Part shown: positions 24,960 through 30,399 of the stretch, piece after piece
Numbering within the stretch: the stretch's first letter is position 1
How the letters are laid out: the number at the start of each line of letters is the position of its first letter
DNA from: an uncultured Collinsella sp.
GTDB taxonomy: Bacteria > Actinomycetota > Coriobacteriia > Coriobacteriales > Coriobacteriaceae
Assembly (NCBI GenBank): GCA_958429225.1
Contig: CAUAJB010000018.1
Coordinates: 1-30,399, forward strand
DNA: 30,399 nt
Direction of reading: 5' to 3'
Notes under the pieces: model-generated
Told to the model about the DNA's origin: nothing
Database searches by the model: none
The model's input: only the letters and a program-made list of their open reading frames with translations
Made by a program: the position numbers and the translations under genes

Positions 24960-24991
24960 GGCCGTCTGGGATACCGGACGGCCTCTTTCTT
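24960..24991 (+). terminator. Terminator between the two flavoprotein genes
   Basis: GGCCGTC (24960-24966) and GACGGCC (24977-24983) form a 7-bp GC-rich stem with a 10-nt loop, followed by TCTTTCTT. It lies between the HI0933-type stop and the next Shine-Dalgarno. An isolated TATAAT precedes it at 24940-24945 but lacks a -35, so read-through control of the next gene is possible. Confidence 0.6.
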
Positions 24992-25009
24992 GCCTCTAAG
25001 GAGACCTCG

Positions 25010-26650
25010 ATGATCGAAATCACCCAAGTCAACGCGTCGCTCGATGAAGCCGGCGATGAAAATACCTGCCTCATTGTTGGCAAGCGAGTCGCCAAGCGCA
25101 TCCTACGTTGCAAGGACTCCGAGATCAAGTCCATCGAACTCCACCGCAAGTCAATCGACGCTCGCAAAAAACGAGACGTCCATTTTATCCTGAGCTTTCG
25201 TGTTGAGCTGACTAGTCCCCACCTCGAGCGAGAAGCGGTCGACAGCGTTGCCGAGCGTGACCGCTCGCGCGTACGCGCGATAGAAGACGATGAGCCTTCA
25301 TTCCCCTCCCCCGTCTCCGACGCACCTCAAGAACGCCCTGTCGTTGTCGGCGCCGGATGCGCCGGCCTTTTCGCTGCGCTCACGCTCGCCAAAGCAGGTC
25401 TTAAGCCCTTGCTTATCGAGCGCGGCGACCCGGCATTTCGCCGCTCGCAGACGATCGACCTCTTTCTAAAGGAGCGCATCCTCGACCCCGAGAGCAATAT
25501 TCAGTTTGGTCTGGGCGGCGCGGGGACCTTCTCGGACGGCAAGCTCAATACGGGAACAAAAAATCCCGCCCATCGCCTTATCCTCGAAACCTTCGTCGAG
25601 GCGGGTGCGCCCCGCGATATTCTGTGGGATGCCAAGCCGCACATTGGCTCCGACATCCTTCCCAAGGTTGTCACCGCTATATCCCAGCGCATCGAGCAGC
25701 TCGGAGGTGTCGTCCGTTATCGAACGAAGCTCGTCGACATTCGCATCGACGCGTCTGGCGCCATCACCGGTATTGATGTCCAATCGTCCCAAGACGCCGC
25801 TTACGAGCCAATCGAGACAAAGCACCTCATCCTCGCCTGCGGGCATTCTGCTCGCGATATTTTTGAGCTCCTTAAGGACCACAACGTGGCCCTCGCACAA
25901 AAGACCTTTGCCATGGGCGTTCGCATCGAGCATCCGCAACGCGACATCGACAGAGCCCAATATGGAGCCTCGGCGGGACATCCAGCGCTCGGGGCGGCCC
26001 CCTACAAACTTGTTGCCCATCTTCCCAACGGCCGCAGCGTGTTCTCGTTTTGCATGTGCCCCGGCGGACAGGTTGTTGCCGCCTCTTCAGAACCGTGCCA
26101 TCTGTGCGTCAACGGGGCTAGTCTCAATGCCCGCGACGGACGCAACGCAAATGCCGCCCTGCTCGTTAACGTCACGCCTGAGGACCTTCCCAACGATGAC
26201 CCGCTCGCCGGCATCGAGCTCCAGCGTGCCTGCGAGGCGGCCGCCTATCGCCTGGGCGGTTCCAACTGGAACGCACCGGCACAACTCGTCGGAGATTTCC
26301 TCGCAGGACGCGCCAGCAAGGCGCCCGGAAAGGTAAAGCCCACCTATCCGCTCGGTGTGACCTGGACGGCAATTGACGAAGCCCTACCGCAGCATATCGT
26401 CGAGTCGCTCCGCCTGGGACTTCCCCTACTCGGAAAAAAGCTACGAGGCTACGACCGTCCCGATGCCGTTCTTACCGGCGTGGAGACTCGTTCGAGCTCA
26501 CCTGTCACTGTCACCCGAGACCGAACGTGCCATGCCGTGTCGACCCCGGGCCTCTACCCTTGTGGCGAGGGAGCTGGATATGCCGGCGGCATCATGAGCG
26601 CGGCCACCGACGGCATCCGTTGTGCCGAAGCCCTGATCGCGGACCTCTAA
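25010..26650 (+). CDS. FAD-dependent dehydrogenase of the COG2509 type
   Basis: This 546-residue flavoprotein belongs to a widespread but functionally undefined family. About 100 N-terminal residues form a small separate region rich in charged residues (with VGKRVAKRILRC). The FAD Rossmann motif follows (VVVGAGCAGLFAAL, GAGCAG at 114-119) with the acidic LLIERGD. The family signature FGLGGAGTFSDGKLNT lies near 165-180, and the C-terminal FAD segment is CGEGAGYAGGIMSA. I chose the ATG at 25010, with AAGGAG upstream. It converges on uvrB and shares a bidirectional terminator. No partner gene that would reveal its electron acceptor is nearby. Confidence 0.85.
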   Translation: MIEITQVNASLDEAGDENTCLIVGKRVAKRILRCKDSEIKSIELHRKSIDARKKRDVHFILSFRVELTSPHLEREAVDSVAERDRSRVRAIEDDEPSFPSPVSDAPQERPVVVGAGCAGLFAALTLAKAGLKPLLIERGDPAFRRSQTIDLFLKERILDPESNIQFGLGGAGTFSDGKLNTGTKNPAHRLILETFVEAGAPRDILWDAKPHIGSDILPKVVTAISQRIEQLGGVVRYRTKLVDIRIDASGAITGIDVQSSQDAAYEPIETKHLILACGHSARDIFELLKDHNVALAQKTFAMGVRIEHPQRDIDRAQYGASAGHPALGAAPYKLVAHLPNGRSVFSFCMCPGGQVVAASSEPCHLCVNGASLNARDGRNANAALLVNVTPEDLPNDDPLAGIELQRACEAAAYRLGGSNWNAPAQLVGDFLAGRASKAPGKVKPTYPLGVTWTAIDEALPQHIVESLRLGLPLLGKKLRGYDRPDAVLTGVETRSSSPVTVTRDRTCHAVSTPGLYPCGEGAGYAGGIMSAATDGIRCAEALIADL

Positions 26651-26677
26651 CGCACGAATTTCTGCGCGCAAAAGACA

Positions 26678-26711
26678 CAGGCCCCGAGCTCCACAGGGAA
26701 CTCGGGGCCTG
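26678..26711. terminator. Bidirectional terminator between the COG2509 gene and uvrB
   Basis: Perfect 11-bp arms CAGGCCCCGAG (26678-26688) and CTCGGGGCCTG (26701-26711) with a 12-nt loop. T-rich sequence follows on both strands: TGTCTTTT on minus, and TTCGCTATTTCTT on plus. It lies between convergent stops. Confidence 0.85.
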
Positions 26712-26715
26712 TTCG

Positions 26716-28956
26716 CTATTTCTTAAACCGTGTACCCTGGCGTTTTCTGCCCGATGCGAACGTGGAACCCTTGCGGGCCTGCGAACGTAAGCGCTCGATC
26801 GTCTCGTCCTCAGACGCGCCCTCGAGCATCGCCCGAATCTGAACGACGGCATCGCGCAGGCGCGCCGCCTCCTCAAAGTCCATGGCGGCAGAAGCGTTGC
26901 GCATATCCTCTTCCATGGTTTCGACGATCCGCACAAGCTCGTCATGCGGCAGTTCTTCCAACTGCTCCGCAAGTGTCTGCTCGGGCGCCACCGTTTCCGG
27001 CACGCCGCCCTCGCCCGACTCATCGGGCGTATAGAATGCGCCATGACCAAGAGAGTCGCCCTTCGAGCGCCCCTTGGAACCCACAGTTTTTTCGGCCTCG
27101 GCAATAAAACTTGAGATGTCGTTGATGGCCTTGCGCACTGTCTTGGGCACAATGCCATGCTCTTCGTTATATGCCATCTGAATCTCGCGACGGCGCTGCG
27201 TCTCCTCGATGGCCTCTTTCATCGAATCGGTCACAACGTCCGCATACATGATGACTTCGCCATCGGCGTTACGGGCCGCGCGGCCAATCGTCTGAATCAG
27301 CGAACGGCGGTTGCGCAAGAATCCTTCCTTATCGGCATCGAGAATTGCCACCAGTGAGACCTCGGGAAGATCCAAGCCCTCGCGAAGCAGGTTGATGCCA
27401 ACGAGAACATCGATCTTGCCCTCGCGCAGCGTTCGCAGGATCTCGACACGGTCCATTGTCGCCGTATCAGAATGCATGTAATTGACCTTAATGCCCGCAT
27501 CAAGCAGATGGTCGGTCAGGTCCTCGGCCATGCGCTTGGTCAACGTGGTCACCAGCACGCGCTCCTTGCGGGCAACGCGCTCGCGAATCTCGTCCTCAAG
27601 ATCGTCAATCTGACCGCGAACCGGACGCACATCGATCTTGGGATCGAGCAGACCGGTCGGACGAATAATCTGCTCAACGTCGTTCTGGCTAACCCGCAGC
27701 TCATAGTCGCCCGGTGTTGCCGAAACGTAGATGAACTGGGGTATCCTTGCCTCAAACTCATCGAAACGAAGCGGGCGGTTATCGAGCGCCGAGGGCAGGC
27801 GAAAACCGTGTTCCACCAGCGTCACCTTACGCGAGCGGTCACCTTCGTGCATGCCGCGAATCTGCGGCACCGTCACATGGCTCTCATCGATGATGCAGAG
27901 CATATCCTTGGGAAAGTAATCGATTAGGGTAAACGGCGGCTCACCCGGCTTGCGACCGTCCAGATGACGCGAGTAGTTCTCGATGCCGTTGCAAAAGCCC
28001 ATCGTCTCGAGCATCTCAAGATCATAATCGGTGCGCTGCTGCAGACGCTGCGCCTCGAGCAACTTGTCGGTCGCCTTGAGCTCCGCCACGCGCTTCTCGC
28101 ACTCTTCGCTGATCGATTTCAGAGCCGCCTTGACCTTCGGCTTCTCGGTCACATAGTGTGATGCCGGCCATACGGGGATGGCCTCGTACTCACGAAGCAT
28201 CTCACCGGTGACCTCATCGATCTCGGCAATCAGCTCGACCTCGTCGCCAAAGAACTCAAACCGCAACGGATGCTCGGCATAAGGCGGATACACGTCGACA
28301 ACATCGCCGCGCACGCGGAACGTGCCGCGTGCAAGGTCATAGTCATTGCGATCATATTGAATGTCGATAAGTGCATGGATAAAGTCATCGCGCTCGAGCG
28401 GCACCTTCTTGTCGACGTTTGGAGCCAGACCCGCATAGTCCTCAGGAGAGCCAATGCCATAGATACACGAGACCGATGCGACAACGATCACATCGCGTCG
28501 AGAGAGCAGCGATGCGGTCGCCTGATGTCGCAGCATCTCAACCTCTTCGTTAATCGAGGAGTCTTTCTCGATATATGTATCGCTTTGCGGCACATACGCC
28601 TCGGGCTGATAGTAGTCGTAGTACGAGACGAAGTAGACCACAGCGTTGTTGGGAAAGAACTCTTTGAGCTCGCTCGCAAGCTGAGCGGCGAGCGTTTTAT
28701 TCGGAGCCATGACCAGCGTCGGCTTTCCCAGGGCCTCAATAGTCTTTGCCATCGTGAAGGTCTTGCCCGAACCAGTCACGCCCAGCAAAACCTGATAGCG
28801 GTCTCCGTCCCTCACGCCCTGCACAAGCGACTCAATGGCCTTAGGCTGGGAACCGGCAGGCTCATAGGGAGACACGACCTTAAACGGCACGTCAGAGCCT
28901 TCAACGCCAAAGCGCTTAAGTTCACCACCAACGCGTTCTACTTCAAATTCCGCCAT
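26716..28956 (-). CDS. uvrB: Excinuclease ABC subunit B
   Basis: UvrB is the helicase-like subunit that verifies damage and recruits UvrC. The 746-residue protein has Walker A GVTGSGKT (59-66), the damage-probing beta-hairpin YYDYYQPEAY (112-121), and the helicase motifs INLLREGLDLPEVSL and QTIGRAARN. A C-terminal UVR domain (AMDFEEAARLRD) contacts UvrC. It is somewhat longer than the E. coli protein because of a Gly/Ser-rich linker before the UVR domain and a basic tail (GRKRQGTRFKK). AGGAG lies 7 nt upstream of the ATG at 28956. The lytic transglycosylase gene ends 51 bp upstream, so the genes may form one transcript with coaE. Confidence 0.98.
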   Translation of the reverse strand: MAEFEVERVGGELKRFGVEGSDVPFKVVSPYEPAGSQPKAIESLVQGVRDGDRYQVLLGVTGSGKTFTMAKTIEALGKPTLVMAPNKTLAAQLASELKEFFPNNAVVYFVSYYDYYQPEAYVPQSDTYIEKDSSINEEVEMLRHQATASLLSRRDVIVVASVSCIYGIGSPEDYAGLAPNVDKKVPLERDDFIHALIDIQYDRNDYDLARGTFRVRGDVVDVYPPYAEHPLRFEFFGDEVELIAEIDEVTGEMLREYEAIPVWPASHYVTEKPKVKAALKSISEECEKRVAELKATDKLLEAQRLQQRTDYDLEMLETMGFCNGIENYSRHLDGRKPGEPPFTLIDYFPKDMLCIIDESHVTVPQIRGMHEGDRSRKVTLVEHGFRLPSALDNRPLRFDEFEARIPQFIYVSATPGDYELRVSQNDVEQIIRPTGLLDPKIDVRPVRGQIDDLEDEIRERVARKERVLVTTLTKRMAEDLTDHLLDAGIKVNYMHSDTATMDRVEILRTLREGKIDVLVGINLLREGLDLPEVSLVAILDADKEGFLRNRRSLIQTIGRAARNADGEVIMYADVVTDSMKEAIEETQRRREIQMAYNEEHGIVPKTVRKAINDISSFIAEAEKTVGSKGRSKGDSLGHGAFYTPDESGEGGVPETVAPEQTLAEQLEELPHDELVRIVETMEEDMRNASAAMDFEEAARLRDAVVQIRAMLEGASEDETIERLRSQARKGSTFASGRKRQGTRFKK

Positions 28957-29007
28957 GGATACTCCTAACTCATATATCTGCAGTATACGCAGGCGGCAGG
29001 CATAGTC

Positions 29008-29589
29008 CTATACGAACCGATCGGGATAGAGGGTCTTGTAGCGAACCCAGGCATTATTGACACGAATCAGATACGCCTGCGTCTCGGGAAAGGTGATTGC
29101 ATTATGAAGCGACGTACTCTGCTGCGCCCATCCGTCGACATTGCCCATGCCGGCGTTATAGGCGGCAATGGCACTGTCAGTCGACCCGTTAAAATACGCT
29201 AGAAGATACGAGAGATACGCACAGCCAAACTCGATATTCGTAGCCGGATCGTTAAGGTTGTCGGCCGAATACTCGCCACCGTCGACAAGGCCCTTGGCGA
29301 TCATATCCTGGGCAGTCTCGGGCATCAGCTGCATCAATCCCTGAGCACCCTGATTCGACTCGGCCTCGGGATCCCAATTCGATTCAGACTTAATGACAGC
29401 GCACACCAGATACGGATCCAGATTATGCGAAATACTGGATTGCTTTACATACGCCTCGTAGTCAATCGGATACAGCGGCTTAAAGAAAGCGGCAGGAGCA
29501 TACGAGTAAACGAATGAGATAAGGCCGAAGGCAAAAACGGCAGCCAGCGGTATAAGGCGATACCACGTAAGGAAACGTGTCTTAGGCAT
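29008..29589 (-). CDS. Lytic transglycosylase, SLT/GH23 domain, membrane-anchored
   Basis: This 193-residue protein cleaves peptidoglycan between MurNAc and GlcNAc. A single N-terminal hydrophobic segment (about 12-30) anchors or exports it. The rest is a Slt-type catalytic domain: Glu69 in VIKSESNWDP is the catalytic acid, followed by GAQGLMQLMPETA and AYNAGMGNV. Its ATG overlaps the coaE end by 8 nt (ATGCCTAA), indicating translational coupling. Pairing of a cell-wall enzyme with coaE and uvrB seems to be operon packing, not shared function. The absence of LysM or other wall-binding domains suggests a small housekeeping enzyme. Confidence 0.92.
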   Translation of the reverse strand: MPKTRFLTWYRLIPLAAVFAFGLISFVYSYAPAAFFKPLYPIDYEAYVKQSSISHNLDPYLVCAVIKSESNWDPEAESNQGAQGLMQLMPETAQDMIAKGLVDGGEYSADNLNDPATNIEFGCAYLSYLLAYFNGSTDSAIAAYNAGMGNVDGWAQQSTSLHNAITFPETQAYLIRVNNAWVRYKTLYPDRFV

Positions 29590-30223
29590 CGGCCTCCTCC
29601 TTATCCACTACATCCCCGAACCCATGGCGCGAAAGCCATGCGTCCAGTTGTTCAAAGAGCAAGTTATCGTCTGCCGCATTGTCAATCACAGTTGTAGCGA
29701 GATTGCACAGCGCAGACTCTTCGGGCTGGCAAGCAGAACGGGCATCGAAATCAGATGGCTCCATGCCACGTTGAATAGCGCGCTCGCGACGAACTGACAA
29801 AGGGGCGCTGATGACCAAAATTTCATCAGCCAAGCCAAATGCATCCTCAAAACCAGTCGGAGCAGAAACCTCGACCACCGCAAAAGGATAACGGGGAGAT
29901 GAAACAGTACAACAAACCGGATCGAGAATCCTAAGCGAAAGCTGTTCAATCAGAATGGGATGCACGATGTCATTGAGCCGTGCGACCGAATCAGGAGAAG
30001 CGAAAGCTCGAGAAGCGAGGATGCCGCGGCGAATGCCGCCTTCCTCATCCAAAATGTCCCAACCGAATTCATCCGCGAGTGTATTGACGATATCAGAGCC
30101 CGGCACATACAGCGATTTTGCAAGCTCATCCAGATCGATTAGCATAGCGCCACGAGATTCGAAATAGCGGCAGGCAGTCGACTTACCCGAAGCAATATTG
30201 CCCAAGACAAATACGGTAAACAT
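29582..30223 (-). CDS. coaE: Dephospho-CoA kinase
   Basis: CoaE phosphorylates dephospho-CoA in the last step of coenzyme A synthesis. The 213-residue product has the P-loop GNIASGKST (8-16), MLIDLDELA (the substrate-binding aspartate), HPIL, and the lid region RAIQRGMEPSDFDAR followed by a conserved Gln. I chose the ATG at 30223, with GGAGG 5 nt upstream; a TTG directly before it is less likely. The middle (around DPVCCTVSSPRYP) is less conserved than usual and the P-loop reads GNIASGKS instead of the more common GxxGSGKS, but the rest is intact. Linkage of coaE with uvrB is common in Actinobacteria. Confidence 0.9.
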   Translation of the reverse strand: MFTVFVLGNIASGKSTACRYFESRGAMLIDLDELAKSLYVPGSDIVNTLADEFGWDILDEEGGIRRGILASRAFASPDSVARLNDIVHPILIEQLSLRILDPVCCTVSSPRYPFAVVEVSAPTGFEDAFGLADEILVISAPLSVRRERAIQRGMEPSDFDARSACQPEESALCNLATTVIDNAADDNLLFEQLDAWLSRHGFGDVVDKEEADA

Positions 30224-30349
30224 CAAGCCCTCCCTAACGCCAATGCGAGTAATTATCGCTCAAATACACTAGATGGACTCAAAATACAGCCAAACAGTAA
30301 GAGCACATACGGGGGAGCTAGGTCCCAAAGTACAACGTGTATACAACGC

Positions 30350-30379
30350 AAAAAAGGGGGAGGCCGCGAGGCCTCCCCC
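30350..30379 (-). terminator. Strong intrinsic terminator of a minus-strand gene beyond the right edge
   Basis: A perfect 10-bp stem GGGGGAGGCC (30356-30365) / GGCCTCCCCC (30370-30379) with a GCGA tetraloop is followed on the minus strand by TTTTTT (30355-30350). It ends a transcript entering from the right, and coaE starts about 127 bp further on, so coaE should have its own promoter in 30227-30349. I saw only a weak one: GATAAT at 30252-30257 with TTGAGT 19 bp upstream. Confidence 0.85.
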
Positions 30380-30399
30380 TTCTCAGTTCAAGCGTACGG

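Noticed and set aside
1..30399. Mobile element, prophage or CRISPR array explaining the cassette insertion
   Set aside because: No transposase, integrase, phage gene, attachment repeat or spaced direct repeats were found by reading both strands.

Overview
The window looks like chromosome of a moderately GC-rich Gram-positive actinobacterium. My best guess is a gut member of the Coriobacteriia, such as Collinsella. This rests on gene content and order (WhiA, RapZ, the uvr genes and GAPDH close together, as in other Actinobacteria), clear Shine-Dalgarno sites, and a sialic-acid cluster typical of a host-associated commensal. The genus is inference, and no rRNA marker is present. I saw no tRNA, rRNA, transposase, phage gene or CRISPR array.

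Layout. Most genes are on the minus strand, so the biological order runs right to left. At the right end are coaE, a lytic transglycosylase overlapping it by 8 nt, and uvrB. A plus-strand block follows (20528-26650): an LTA-synthase-like membrane sulfatase-fold enzyme, an Mrp/NBP35-type Fe-S carrier ATPase, and two FAD-dependent oxidoreductases. It converges on uvrB at a bidirectional terminator. Next, on the minus strand, come uvrA, a YbaK/EbsC deacylase, murJ and uvrC, the last three packed tightly.

Between uvrC and rapZ lies a single-direction cluster of nine genes (12823 down to 2399): a lipoprotein solute-binding protein, a permease, a permease-ATPase fusion, an ATPase, two AXE1-type esterase paralogues (one lacking the nucleophile serine), an N-acetylneuraminate lyase-like aldolase, a ROK kinase and NanE. 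Together they read as a sialic-acid system: uptake by a SatABCD-type ABC transporter, O-deacetylation, cleavage to ManNAc, phosphorylation to ManNAc-6-P and epimerisation to GlcNAc-6-P. nagA, nagB, a sialidase and a dedicated regulator are not in the window. rapZ, whiA and the start of gap close the left end.

The order coaE-uvrB-uvrA-uvrC-rapZ-whiA-gap resembles the order found in Mycobacterium and Streptomyces. The sialic-acid genes therefore look like a cassette set into an old chromosomal backbone, and yvcK, usually between rapZ and whiA, is absent there. The cassette is rich in RNA structure: a hairpin pair after the binding-protein gene, an 83-nt hairpin after the lyase gene, a 98-nt hairpin with a U-tract after the kinase gene, and a terminator whose U-tract touches the rapZ Shine-Dalgarno. 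A 23-bp perfect-arm palindrome upstream of the binding-protein gene is the best candidate operator.
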